Below are positions 23,700-31,817 of a stretch of 34,897 bases of DNA, in pieces. Source of the stretch: an uncultured Bacilli bacterium (GTDB lineage: Bacteria > Bacillota_I > Bacilli_A > RFN20 > CAG-826). The position numbers were made by a program, and so were the translations under genes. How positions within the stretch are numbered: the stretch's first letter is position 1; each line of letters opens with the position of its first letter. Location of the stretch: assembly GCA_944372115.1 (NCBI GenBank), contig CALVYH010000002.1:1-34897 (forward strand), in the 5' to 3' direction. The notes beneath the pieces are model-generated. The model did no database searches, was not told the origin of the DNA, and saw only the letters and a program-made list of their open reading frames with translations.

Positions 23700-24842
23700 T
23701 TATCCACGAGGATAAATAGTCCCATTATATTCATATGATCTAGAACCATCTGAATTAATAACACAATTTAATGATTCATCTTCAACTTCTAAACCACTAG
23801 CTTCATTTTCGTATTCGAATTCAAAATAAACACTATTATGTTCGTGGTGTAATACTTCTAAAGATAATTGTTCTTTTATATCTCTATAAAAACCACTTGT
23901 TTGAATATTTTTTTCGATTTCAACTTCCATTTCGATTTCATTATAATCGTGTTCTAATTCGTTTTCATACTCATAGGTAAATTTTTCGATAAATAAATCA
24001 TCATTACGGGCATCATTTCTAGAAGCATAAGTTGCATAAGAAATTGAGTTTTCACTTTCCCATTTTCCAGGTTCATTTTCTTGTTCAATTTTTACTACAT
24101 TGCTAGAAGAATATTCAATAATCGTTTCAACTTCAGTTTCGTTTCCTTCTTGTTCAGTATAAATACTAATAGGATATGAACCACTAGTTGTTTGTAATAT
24201 TCCTTCCATTAAGAATTCGTTTTTTCCAGTTTCAATTGCGATGTTGTATTCGATTGTTAAAACTTCTTCGCCATTCATTAATGTAAGGATATTTGCAAAA
24301 CTTCCGTTTTCAACTGTAGTATTGGACAAGTTAAATTCTTTATTATTAATAAGATTAATAACAGCATGAGAATATGGATCATATAAATCGATAACTGTAT
24401 CAATATCAACTTTTTGGTAGCGATCTCTATCCATAGTTTTAATGCCGTTATTATTAAATGGATTATAAAAAGATGTTGAAACTTTATTTAAATCAGCTTG
24501 GAAAGAAGCTAATGTATTGAGTTGCTTTCCAATAATATTTTGTTGTTCTTGATTTAAATTTAAAATTGATTGATCGGTAGAAGGAGTTGGTGGGTTAATT
24601 ATATCTCCTCCATTTTTAGAAAGAGAAAAAACAGCGATTAAAGCAATGGAACATGCTGCTAAAGTAGGGATTGTTATTTTAAGAAATAAGTTGAAATTAA
24701 ATTTTTTCTTTTTTTCAATTAATGGTTCTTTTGCTTTTTCTTTTTCGAAGGCAGCTAAAATATCATTGGCAGTTGTTTTAATTTCATAATTTTCAACGCC
24801 ATTTAATGATTCGATTACTTTTTTATCATCAATATGTTTCAT
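23700..24842 (-). CDS. Membrane-anchored anti-sigma-like protein
   Basis: 380 residues. A charged cytoplasmic N-terminus (1-50), one membrane helix (about 52-74) and a roughly 300-residue outer domain follow the layout of ECF anti-sigma factors. The gene overlaps the ECF sigma gene by 14 bases, the usual arrangement for a cognate pair. No zinc HxxxCxxC motif is present, so it is not a ZAS-type anti-sigma. The outer domain is Glu/Asn-rich with motifs DRDR (138-141), MEGI (212-215), IEQE (252-255) and YENEASG (344-350), which recur in order in the lipoprotein at 22479-23477. The ATG follows an AAAGGAGGTG-like ribosome binding site inside the sigma gene. The role is inferred from position and topology. 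Confidence 0.8.
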   Translation of the reverse strand: MKHIDDKKVIESLNGVENYEIKTTANDILAAFEKEKAKEPLIEKKKKFNFNLFLKITIPTLAACSIALIAVFSLSKNGGDIINPPTPSTDQSILNLNQEQQNIIGKQLNTLASFQADLNKVSTSFYNPFNNNGIKTMDRDRYQKVDIDTVIDLYDPYSHAVINLINNKEFNLSNTTVENGSFANILTLMNGEEVLTIEYNIAIETGKNEFLMEGILQTTSGSYPISIYTEQEGNETEVETIIEYSSSNVVKIEQENEPGKWESENSISYATYASRNDARNDDLFIEKFTYEYENELEHDYNEIEMEVEIEKNIQTSGFYRDIKEQLSLEVLHHEHNSVYFEFEYENEASGLEVEDESLNCVINSDGSRSYEYNGTIYPRG

Positions 24843-25350
24843 TTATTAGCACCTCCTTTGCTTTTTTAATTGCGTTATTATAGCGATATAATGTTGTACC
24901 TAACGGGGTATTTGTTAACGAACTTATTTCTTCGAAAGTAAGTTCATCATATATGTGGAAGATAATTACTTCATATTCCTTTTCTTTTAATATTTGTTTT
25001 AACTTTTCTAATAAAAGAAGTTTATCTTGATTGAAATCATCTTCATGTTTAACTTGATAATCATCTTCAATCTCACTATCTTTTATTTTTTTTAAATAAT
25101 CGAGTGAGAGATTTCGACTAATCATAATTAAATAGCCAAGAATAGAAGTGTGATGCTTGATTTCTTTAACGGTTTTTAAAAATTTAACATAAGTATCTTG
25201 CAAAATATCTTCACTAGTTTCATGAGATTTTATAAATGAAAGAATGTTATAAAATACTGATTTTTTCGTTGATTCATAAAACTCATTAAAATGTAACAAG
25301 TTGTCTTGCTGAAACTCTTTTAGGTATTCTTTTAAACTACTTTCAACCAT
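24829..25350 (-). CDS. ECF-type RNA polymerase sigma factor
   Basis: 173 residues, typical for ECF sigma factors. Region 2 spans about 20-95 (HETSEDILQDTYVKFLK, ISRNLSLDYLKK) and region 4 about 112-170 (LTFEEISSLTNTPLGTTLYRYNNAIKKA, the helix-turn-helix). No region 1.1 or 3 is present. The start is supported by AAGGGG just before the ATG. The gene ends in TGA inside the first codons of the overlapping anti-sigma-like gene. Its promoter region carries the same two-block motif as the lipoprotein gene, which suggests autoregulation and a small regulon. Confidence 0.92.
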   Translation of the reverse strand: MVESSLKEYLKEFQQDNLLHFNEFYESTKKSVFYNILSFIKSHETSEDILQDTYVKFLKTVKEIKHHTSILGYLIMISRNLSLDYLKKIKDSEIEDDYQVKHEDDFNQDKLLLLEKLKQILKEKEYEVIIFHIYDELTFEEISSLTNTPLGTTLYRYNNAIKKAKEVLINETY

Positions 25351-25367
25351 TTTTTACCCCTTCACCA

Positions 25368-25399
25368 ATAAAAACGAGTAACAAAATAATTTTATTGGA
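25368..25399 (-). promoter_or_regulatory. Putative autoregulated ECF promoter of the sigma gene
   Basis: On the minus strand, TCCAATAA (25392-25399), 14 bases, then TCGTTTTTAT (25368-25377), identical in both blocks and in spacing to the lipoprotein promoter at 23524-23555. The intervening bases differ, which is the pattern expected for two contact boxes of one sigma factor rather than a recent duplication. Confidence 0.68.
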
Positions 25400-25543
25400 T
25401 TTTTTTAAAATATTTAATAAATATTTTATTACATTAATTTTTCTTCGATAAAATTCGAATAAAAAAATACAAATAGTTACACGCTAAAAAATATTTTTAC
25501 GCTACATGTTATACTTATAATAATATTTTTTTCGTTTCTAATG

Positions 25544-25549
25544 TATAAT
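25544..25549 (+). promoter_or_regulatory. -10 box giving a leaderless folD mRNA
   Basis: A consensus TATAAT lies eight bases before the TTG start at 25558, so the transcript would begin about at the start codon. The surrounding TAATGTATAAT, followed six to seven A later by GT, closely matches the gdpP promoter at 34119-34138. No clear -35 box. Confidence 0.6.
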
Positions 25550-25557
25550 AAAAAAAG

Positions 25558-26382
25558 TTGATTGATTTTAAATATATGGAAGAAATTGTCGAATACGTAA
25601 AAAATAAAAAAGAAAAAATTAAAGAAATTGTTAAAAATATTCCTTTTTCTAAACCTTTAAAAATTGTTATTGTTCAAGTTAATGATGATCCAGCATCATC
25701 ATCTTATATAAAGGGTAAAATAAATGATTTAAGTGAACTTAATATTCCTTATCAACATTTAAAACTTAGAAATGATATTGATGAAAAATCTCTTTTAGAA
25801 GTTATAGACCGTTTAAATAAAGATAATTCAGTTACTGGATTTATTGTTCAACTTCCTTTACCTAAAAATATTGATGAAACAAAAATAAAAAGAAGTATCG
25901 ACAGAAAAAAAGATATTGATGGGTTTAATCCTTTATCCCCCTATTTAAGTGCAACACCTAAAGGTATATTGGAATATTTAATTGATAATAATTATGATTT
26001 TAATGGTAAAAACGCTGTTATTTTAGGAAGAAGTGAAATAGTCGGCAAACCAATGGCTAAAGCTTTATTATCTAAAAATATGAATGTAACCGTGTTACAT
26101 TCATATACATCTTTAGAAGATAGAAAATTTTATCTAGAACACGCCGATTTAATAATTTGCGCGGTTGGTAAAACTTATTTTATAAAAAATGGTGATTATA
26201 ATTTTAAAAAAAACGCTGTTATATTTGATGTAGGAATTTCACGAGTTGATGGTAAATTAAAGGGAGATTGTGAACCTTCTTTAAATTGTTATTTTCAATC
26301 TCCAGTACCTAAAGGAGTAGGCTTATTAACTCGTTTAGCATTAATATTAAATCTTTTGGAGGCTTATAAGTATGAATTTTAA
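25558..26382 (+). CDS. folD: FolD: methylene-THF dehydrogenase / methenyl-THF cyclohydrolase
   Basis: 274 residues. With the TTG start, the catalytic residues fall at Tyr50, Lys54, Gln98 and Asp121, the same numbers I know for E. coli FolD. GRSEIVGKPMA (the NADP-binding PATP-like segment) and the C-terminal VPKGVGLLTR also match. The TTG start keeps the conserved ID near the N-terminus; an in-frame ATG at 25576 would remove it. There is no ribosome binding site before the TTG, and a consensus -10 box lies eight bases upstream, so translation is probably leaderless. It interconverts 5,10-methylene-THF and 10-formyl-THF. The 3' end overlaps the ThyX-like gene by 11 bases and carries that gene's ribosome binding site. 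Confidence 0.93.
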   Translation: MIDFKYMEEIVEYVKNKKEKIKEIVKNIPFSKPLKIVIVQVNDDPASSSYIKGKINDLSELNIPYQHLKLRNDIDEKSLLEVIDRLNKDNSVTGFIVQLPLPKNIDETKIKRSIDRKKDIDGFNPLSPYLSATPKGILEYLIDNNYDFNGKNAVILGRSEIVGKPMAKALLSKNMNVTVLHSYTSLEDRKFYLEHADLIICAVGKTYFIKNGDYNFKKNAVIFDVGISRVDGKLKGDCEPSLNCYFQSPVPKGVGLLTRLALILNLLEAYKYEF

Positions 26383-26968
26383 TATTGGTAAAAGTGAAGT
26401 TTTTGGTTTAGAGAGCGCTATTAAAGCTAGTGGAAATCCAATGCGTACTGTTTTTGATAGAGAAGAAGTTAATGAAAAAGATATAAAAAGAGCGATCGCT
26501 TTAGGAAGTGCTAAAAGTGGTGAAGGCCATGATAATTATTTAAAGGGAATTGTTGTTGAGTTTGATATTACCGCTCCTTTATATTGGTGGAAACAAGCTC
26601 AAAGATATCATTTCTTTGAATATGTTTCATCACAATCTACAATGCACTGTTTATTAAAATTTGATATTTCAAGTCAATGTGTTGAAGATACAAATAAAGA
26701 TATATTAAAAATCGTTGAAAAAATTAAAGACGAATATAATGCAATCGATGAAGGAAATAGAGCAGAAAAAAAGAAAAAATGGAGAGAATTAGTTGCATCA
26801 ACTCCATGTGGCTTCTGTTTAGGGGCAACAATGGTAACTAATTATCAACAATTAAAGACTATGTATAATCAAAGAAAAAACCATAAATTAGATGAATGGC
26901 ATATTTTCTGTGATTGGTGTGATTCTTTGCCTCACTTTAATGAGTTTACAGGTTGTAGAAGGGATTAA
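26372..26968 (+). CDS. ThyX-like protein (possible divergent flavin-dependent thymidylate synthase)
   Basis: 198 residues. I do not recognise a named enzyme, but the segments DITAPLYWWKQAQRYHFFEY (67-86) with SSQSTMH just after it, and TNYQQLKTMYNQRKNHKLDEW near the C-terminus, parallel the ThyX layout (A..HQ..RHR...S..QS.RY, and T.NAR.L......R....AQ.EIR). The strict RHRx7S signature is not preserved (RYH instead). I recall similar proteins from Firmicutes phages, annotated hypothetical. It overlaps folD by 11 bases with GGAGG at 26358-26362, nine bases before the ATG. FolD makes 5,10-methylene-THF, the one-carbon donor of ThyX, which supports a folate/dTMP link. A Cys-rich C-terminus (CGFC, CDWC, C near the end) is unusual. 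Catalysis is inference. Confidence 0.6.
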   Translation: MNFNIGKSEVFGLESAIKASGNPMRTVFDREEVNEKDIKRAIALGSAKSGEGHDNYLKGIVVEFDITAPLYWWKQAQRYHFFEYVSSQSTMHCLLKFDISSQCVEDTNKDILKIVEKIKDEYNAIDEGNRAEKKKKWRELVASTPCGFCLGATMVTNYQQLKTMYNQRKNHKLDEWHIFCDWCDSLPHFNEFTGCRRD

Positions 26969-26974
26969 ATAAAT

Positions 26975-28213
26975 ATGTATAAAAATTTAGATTTAGTTAA
27001 AAAATATATTGAATTAATAGTTAAATGTGGTGCAAATATACAAAAAGGACAAGAAGTTGTAGTTCAAGCTTCAACTGAAATTGTTGATTTTATTATACCA
27101 CTTGTTGAAGAATGTTATAAAAACGGGGCTAAAAACGTCGAAGTTATTTGGGAAAATAGTGGACTTTCTTTGCTCGATTATAAATATAGAAGCGTTGATG
27201 ATTTAGCTAATTTAAAAGATTATCAAAAAGCAAAATGGGAACATTATGTTAAAAATGAACCAGTTAGAATTTATATTGAAAGTTCAGCACCAGATGAATT
27301 AAAAGATATTGATGGGGCAAAATTTGCCGAAGTTAGAAAGATTTTAGGGCCACAAATCAGAAAATATCGCGATTTAATTGATGATAATTATCAATGGGTT
27401 ATCGCTGGAGTTCCTTCAAAAAGATGGGCAAAAACCATTTTCCCTTCTTTAAATGAAGATGAAGCAGTAGAAAAATTATGGGAAGCAATTTTAAATGTTT
27501 CAAGAGTTTATGAAAATACTTCTCCAATCGATGAATGGGATAGACACAATAAGAATTTAGAAGAAAGGAGTTCAAAATTAAATTCTTTAAAACTTGTTAA
27601 ACTTCAATATAAATCATCGAATGGAACAGATTTTTCTTTAGAACTTAACCCAGATGTTAAATGGGAAGGTGGAGGAGAATTTACTAAAAATACAAAGGTT
27701 TTCTTCAATCCAAATATTCCTAGTGAAGAAATTTTTACCTCTCCAATCGCTGGAAAAATTGAAGGAAAAGTTATTGCAACAAAACCTTTATCTTATAATG
27801 GAAATTTAATTGAAGATTTTTCATTTGTTTTTAAAGATGGAAAGGTTGTTGAAGTACATGCTAAAAAAGGTGAATCAATATTAAAAGATATGGTAAAAAT
27901 GGATGAAGGTGCTTCAATGCTTGGTGAATGTGCCTTAATTCCATATGATTCTCCTATAAATAATACAAATATTTTATTCTATAACACATTATTTGATGAA
28001 AATGCTTCTTGTCATTTAGCTTTAGGAGCTGGATTTACAAATTTATATAAAGATTATGAAAAATATACCTTAGATGAACTTAAAGAAAGAGGAATAAATA
28101 AATCAATGATTCATGTTGATTTTATGATAGGAAGTAAAGATTTAGATATTGTTGGATTCGATAAAGATGGAAATAAGTTCCAAATCTTTAAAGATGGCAA
28201 CTGGGCTTTTTAA
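26975..28213 (+). CDS. M29-family metallo-aminopeptidase
   Basis: 412 residues, the normal length of AmpS/AmpT/PepS enzymes. The dinuclear metal ligands of the family are all present: Glu252 in SEEIFTSP, Glu318 in LGECAL, His347 in SCHLALG, and His380/Asp382 in HVDFMIG. It would release N-terminal residues from peptides in the cytoplasm; no signal peptide. It begins six bases after the ThyX-like gene with only a weak AAGGGAT ribosome binding site, so it is likely co-transcribed and translationally coupled with it. Confidence 0.92.
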   Translation: MYKNLDLVKKYIELIVKCGANIQKGQEVVVQASTEIVDFIIPLVEECYKNGAKNVEVIWENSGLSLLDYKYRSVDDLANLKDYQKAKWEHYVKNEPVRIYIESSAPDELKDIDGAKFAEVRKILGPQIRKYRDLIDDNYQWVIAGVPSKRWAKTIFPSLNEDEAVEKLWEAILNVSRVYENTSPIDEWDRHNKNLEERSSKLNSLKLVKLQYKSSNGTDFSLELNPDVKWEGGGEFTKNTKVFFNPNIPSEEIFTSPIAGKIEGKVIATKPLSYNGNLIEDFSFVFKDGKVVEVHAKKGESILKDMVKMDEGASMLGECALIPYDSPINNTNILFYNTLFDENASCHLALGAGFTNLYKDYEKYTLDELKERGINKSMIHVDFMIGSKDLDIVGFDKDGNKFQIFKDGNWAF

Positions 28214-28233
28214 TATTTGTTGGTGAAAAGAAT

Positions 28234-28950
28234 ATGAAGGAACTTACTGAAACATTTACCATAACTACTAATTTTCGAGATTGTTATGATGATTTAAAAA
28301 TGTCATCTATTTTAGATTTAACGCAAGAAATTGCTACTCATCACGCTGACATTTTACATGTAGGTTTTGATGATTTTATTTCAAAAAACTTAATTTGGGT
28401 TATTGTTAGAAATAAATTTGAGATAGTTGGTGACACTTCTTATCTTTCAAAAGTAAAAATTAAAACTTATCCATTAAAAAATAATTTAATGGAATATCCA
28501 AGAGATTATGAAATTTATAATGAAAAAGATGAACTTATTATAAAAGGAAGATCAATTTGGATGATTTATTCTTTGGCTGATAAAACAGTAGCTACTCCAC
28601 ATTTAGAGATTTATGATGAAGGACGAAAAGGTGTATTTGAAAATAGATTAAAAAGATTACCTAAGCCTAATAGAAAAGAAGAAGATTTTGTTAAAGATAT
28701 AATTGTAAAACAATCTCTTTTGGACCATAACATGCATTTAAATAATTCTCATTGTGCTGATTTATTTATTGATTTATTTAATCCAGATAAAGATTTGAAA
28801 ATTAAATCATTTCAAATTGAATATTCATCTCAATGCTATTTGAATGATTTGCTTTCTCTATATAAATATAAGATGGATAATAAATATTATGTTTATGCAT
28901 ATAAAGATGATACTTTAAAATTTTATTTTGAAGTTGAGTGCAATAAGTAA
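28234..28950 (+). CDS. Acyl-ACP thioesterase
   Basis: 238 residues, the size of bacterial members of the acyl-ACP thioesterase family (PF01643, FatA/FatB-like), built of two hotdog folds. The N-terminal hotdog has FRDCYDDLKMSSILDLTQEIA and a NLIWVIVR strand. The second begins near 160 with the catalytic DHNMHLNNSHCADLF motif (Asn166 and His168), matching the plant-type NxHxNN signature. It would release free fatty acids from acyl-ACP in the cytoplasm. It lies 20 bases after the aminopeptidase gene on the same strand. The ribosome binding site is weak (TTGGTGA). Confidence 0.9.
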   Translation: MKELTETFTITTNFRDCYDDLKMSSILDLTQEIATHHADILHVGFDDFISKNLIWVIVRNKFEIVGDTSYLSKVKIKTYPLKNNLMEYPRDYEIYNEKDELIIKGRSIWMIYSLADKTVATPHLEIYDEGRKGVFENRLKRLPKPNRKEEDFVKDIIVKQSLLDHNMHLNNSHCADLFIDLFNPDKDLKIKSFQIEYSSQCYLNDLLSLYKYKMDNKYYVYAYKDDTLKFYFEVECNK

Positions 28951-28987
28951 TAAAATAATCACTTTTAAAATAGGAGGATTTCTGATT

Positions 28988-29899
28988 ATGAATATTAAAA
29001 TTTCAAAAAAAGTTGAAGATGCTTTAAAAGAAAATAAGCCTGTAGTCGTTTTAGAATCGACAATTATTTCTCATGGCATGCCTTATCCTAAAAACGTCGA
29101 ATGTGCTTTGGCTGTTGAAAAAGCAATTGAAGAGGAAGGTGTTATTGCTGCTACAATCGGTATTATTGATGGAGTTGCAGTTATTGGAATGAGTCCTGAA
29201 GAAATTGAAGAATTTGGCAAAAGAAAAGGTATAGTGAAATGTTCAAGAAGAGATCTCCCTATAGTTTTTGCCACTAAAGCATGGGGAGCAACAACAGTTG
29301 CTGCAACAATGTTTATTGCTTCTATGGCTAATATTGAATTTTTCGTAACTGGTGGAATTGGTGGAGCTCATAGAAAAGCTAATGAAACATTTGATATTTC
29401 TACCGATTTAGAGGAACTTGGAAGAACAAATGTTAGCGTTATTTGTGCTGGCCCAAAAGCTATCCTTGATTTAGGTCTAACTTTAGAGATTTTAGAAACA
29501 AAAGGTGTACCAGTAATTGGTTACAACACTGATTATCTTCCTGCTTTTTATACAAAAACTTCTAAATATAAAGTTGATTATAACGCAAAAACTCCATTAG
29601 ATATTGCTAACATTATTAAAGCAAAAAGAGATAATAAACTTGATGGAGGTGTTTTAATTACTAATCCAGTTGATGATGAACATTCTTTAGATGAAACAAA
29701 AATTGAAAAGGTTATTGAAGAAGCAATTAAAGAAATGGAAGAAAAAGGAATTAGAGGAAAAGAAGAAACTCCATTCTTACTTTCTAAAATTGTCGAATTA
29801 ACTGAAGGAAAATCTTTAGAAACTAATATTGCGTTAATTTTAAATAATGCTCATTTAGGGGCTAAAATAGCTAAAGAATATTATTCATTGAAAAGATAG
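28988..29899 (+). CDS. psuG: Pseudouridine-5'-phosphate glycosidase
   Basis: 303 residues. The protein begins with the family's KISKKVEDALKENKPVV-type opening, followed by LESTIISHGMPYP (22-34, Glu23 in the active-site region), VTGGIGGAHR and the NPV...E C-terminal stretch of the PsuG/YeiN/IndA family. It cleaves the C-C glycosidic bond of pseudouridine 5'-phosphate to ribose 5-phosphate and uracil. The ATG at 28988 is chosen because AGGAGGA (28972-28978) stands ten bases upstream; an in-frame extension to 28928 would overlap the thioesterase gene and precede the ribosome binding site. The matching kinase is at 31918-32817, beyond guaA. Confidence 0.95.
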   Translation: MNIKISKKVEDALKENKPVVVLESTIISHGMPYPKNVECALAVEKAIEEEGVIAATIGIIDGVAVIGMSPEEIEEFGKRKGIVKCSRRDLPIVFATKAWGATTVAATMFIASMANIEFFVTGGIGGAHRKANETFDISTDLEELGRTNVSVICAGPKAILDLGLTLEILETKGVPVIGYNTDYLPAFYTKTSKYKVDYNAKTPLDIANIIKAKRDNKLDGGVLITNPVDDEHSLDETKIEKVIEEAIKEMEEKGIRGKEETPFLLSKIVELTEGKSLETNIALILNNAHLGAKIAKEYYSLKR

Positions 29900-29934
29900 T
29901 TTTTATATATATTTATAATCTTATTTAATTTATT

Positions 29935-29963
29935 AGGTATGGCCTTAAAAACCATACCTTTTT
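29935..29963 (+). terminator. Intrinsic terminator after psuG
   Basis: Perfect 8-bp stem AGGTATGG (29935-29942) / CCATACCT (29952-29959) with a 9-base loop, followed by a T-run to 29963. It ends the folD-psuG gene run. Confidence 0.88.
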
Positions 29964-29982
29964 AAATAGTTTTTAATACTAT

Positions 29983-29998
29983 TTTTACACGTGAAAAA
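29983..29998. promoter_or_regulatory. CACGTG near-palindrome upstream of guaA
   Basis: TTTTACACGTGAAAAA is symmetric except for one A-A pair and closely resembles TTTTCACGTGAAAA at 8071-8084. It lies between the psuG terminator and the guaA promoter. It is a candidate binding site for the same unknown regulator. Apart from this and the -10 box, nothing else is seen in the 301-base gap before guaA. Confidence 0.35.
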
Positions 29999-30082
29999 TA
30001 AAAAAATCGAAGAATATCAATATAATAATTGGATTAGAAATAAATTGAAAAAAATTTAAAAATTTAATAGGCAAAATAGAAA

Positions 30083-30091
30083 TGTTATATT
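30083..30091 (+). promoter_or_regulatory. Extended -10 promoter for guaA
   Basis: TGTTATATT fits the TGn-TATAAT extended -10 form. The -35 region is AT-rich without a clear box. The leader to the guaA ATG would be about 100 bases. It contains a tiny frame of four codons (ATG at 30130) but no recognisable purine riboswitch. Confidence 0.5.
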
Positions 30092-30200
30092 AAAATAATA
30101 GATAGAAGAAAGGAAATTTCAACATAATAATGGACTCAATTTAGTGCAATTTTTTTGCTCTAATAAAATAAATAATTTTAAGAAAAGGAGGAGTCGACCA

Positions 30201-31703
30201 ATGGATAAAATAGTTATATTAGACTATGGAAGCCAATATAATGAATTACTCTTAAGAAAATTAAGAGATAATGGCGTCTATAGTCTCTTGCTTCCAAAAA
30301 ACACAAGCAAGGAAAGAATTGAAGAACTTCATCATGTTAAAGGAATAATTCTTTCGGGCGGACCAAACGTTATTAGTGATGAAGACAAAGAACTTTTTGA
30401 CGAAAGATTACTTGAACTTAATATTCCAATTTTAGGTATTTGCTATGGTATGGAAGCTTTAGCAAGACATTATGGTGCAAAAATAGAATCGATAAAGGAC
30501 AGAGAGTATGATAAGCATGTTGTGCGTATTAATACAAAATGTCCTTTATTTTTAGATGTGCCTGAAGAAACTGTTGTTTATATGAGTAAAAATGATAGAG
30601 TTACTCATTTAACTGATGTTGAAGAAATTGCTGAAAGCGCCTCTTCTGGATTAGTTGGTTTTTCAAAAGGTTACGTTTTTGGTTTATTATTCCATCCAGA
30701 AATTGATTCAACTGAATATGGCGTTAAAATTTTACAAAATTTTATCAAACTTTGCGGATGTAATGGACACTGGACAATTGATAACTTTATCGAAAATAAA
30801 ATTAAAGGCTTAAAGAAAGAAATAGGTGATAGAAAAGTTATTTTAGGTCTTAGTGGTGGTGTAGATAGTGCTGTTGCAGCATTATTATTACATGAAGCAA
30901 TTGGCGATAATTTAACTTGTTTATTTGTTGAAACCGGTTTACATAGATATAACGAATATAATGTTATTATTAAACGTTTCGAAGAACATTTTAAGATTAA
31001 AGTTCATGTTGCTGATGAAGGTGAATTGTTCTTAGGAAGATTAAAAGGAGTTGTTGATCCTGAAGAAAAAAGAAAAGTTATTTCTTCTACGTTTGTTGAA
31101 GTATTTAAAAAAGCTGCAACTAAATTAGGTCATTTTGATTTCTTAGGGCAAGGCACACTTTATACTGATGTAAGAGAATCAAAATGGGGTGGAAAGAGTA
31201 AAGTAATTAAAGATCTTCCAGAAGATATTGGTTTTAAAATCATCGAACCAATTAGACAATTAACTAAAGATGAAGTTAGAAGCGTTGGAAGAAGACTTGG
31301 ATTAGATGAATCATTTATTACTCGCCAACCTTTCCCTTTCCCAGGACTTGCTATTCGTATTATTGGAGAAGTTACACTCCTTAAACTTGAAATTTTAAGA
31401 GAAGCAAATGAAATCTTATCTCAAGAAGTAAGAAAAGCTCACTTAGAAAAAGATATTTATCAATATTTCTGTGTTTTAACAAACATTGATAGTGTTGGAG
31501 TTGAAGGTAATAATAAGATTTATTATCACACCGTTGCTATAAGAGCAGTTAAATCAATAGATGGTATTAATGCTGATTTCTATCATTTCGATATCGATTT
31601 CTTAGCAAGAGTATCAAGAAGAATTGTTAATGAAGTAGCTGGAGTTAATAGAGTAGTTTATGATATTACTACTAAACCACCATCTACAATTGAATATCAA
31701 TAG
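30201..31703 (+). CDS. guaA: GMP synthase (glutamine-hydrolysing)
   Basis: 500 residues. The N-terminal class I glutamine amidotransferase domain has the nucleophile Cys81 in GICYGM and the FHPEID histidine/glutamate pair. The ATP pyrophosphatase domain starts with the PP-loop SGGVDS (218-223). The C-terminal dimerisation domain ends with the conserved RVVYDITTKPPSTIEYQ-type tail. It converts XMP to GMP using glutamine and ATP. The ATG at 30201 is selected because AAAGGAGGAG stands just upstream; an in-frame GTG at 30144 lacks a binding site and adds residues not found in the family. It has its own promoter and terminator and sits between psuG and psuK. Confidence 0.97.
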   Translation: MDKIVILDYGSQYNELLLRKLRDNGVYSLLLPKNTSKERIEELHHVKGIILSGGPNVISDEDKELFDERLLELNIPILGICYGMEALARHYGAKIESIKDREYDKHVVRINTKCPLFLDVPEETVVYMSKNDRVTHLTDVEEIAESASSGLVGFSKGYVFGLLFHPEIDSTEYGVKILQNFIKLCGCNGHWTIDNFIENKIKGLKKEIGDRKVILGLSGGVDSAVAALLLHEAIGDNLTCLFVETGLHRYNEYNVIIKRFEEHFKIKVHVADEGELFLGRLKGVVDPEEKRKVISSTFVEVFKKAATKLGHFDFLGQGTLYTDVRESKWGGKSKVIKDLPEDIGFKIIEPIRQLTKDEVRSVGRRLGLDESFITRQPFPFPGLAIRIIGEVTLLKLEILREANEILSQEVRKAHLEKDIYQYFCVLTNIDSVGVEGNNKIYYHTVAIRAVKSIDGINADFYHFDIDFLARVSRRIVNEVAGVNRVVYDITTKPPSTIEYQ

Positions 31704-31717
31704 AAGTTAAAAATATA

Positions 31718-31748
31718 CTAAAAACAGCAATTTCTTTGCTGTTTTTAG
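31718..31748 (+). terminator. Intrinsic terminator after guaA
   Basis: A 13-bp perfect stem CTAAAAACAGCAA (31718-31730) / TTGCTGTTTTTAG (31736-31748) with a 5-base loop. The arms supply A- and T-runs on both sides. Confidence 0.9.
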
Positions 31749-31817
31749 TTATTTAAAGTTAAATTTGTATTTTATAAGATAAAAAAATATTAAATATTTT
31801 TATTTGAATATAATTTC

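Noticed and set aside
24829..24842. Possible TGA-as-tryptophan code
   Set aside because: The sigma gene stop reads TGA, and no long gene is interrupted by in-frame TGA; Trp is always TGG. The standard bacterial code explains everything.
28928..28987. N-terminal extension of psuG
   Set aside because: It would overlap the thioesterase gene and run through the AGGAGGA site; the ATG at 28988 gives the family-typical N-terminus.
30092..30200. Purine (guanine/xanthine) riboswitch in the guaA leader
   Set aside because: No conserved three-way-junction elements and no terminator/antiterminator pair could be found; the leader is mostly AT sequence.
30144..30200. N-terminal extension of guaA from an upstream GTG
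   Set aside because: It lacks a ribosome binding site, encodes residues unlike the family, and a strong AAAGGAGGAG stands immediately before the ATG at 30201.
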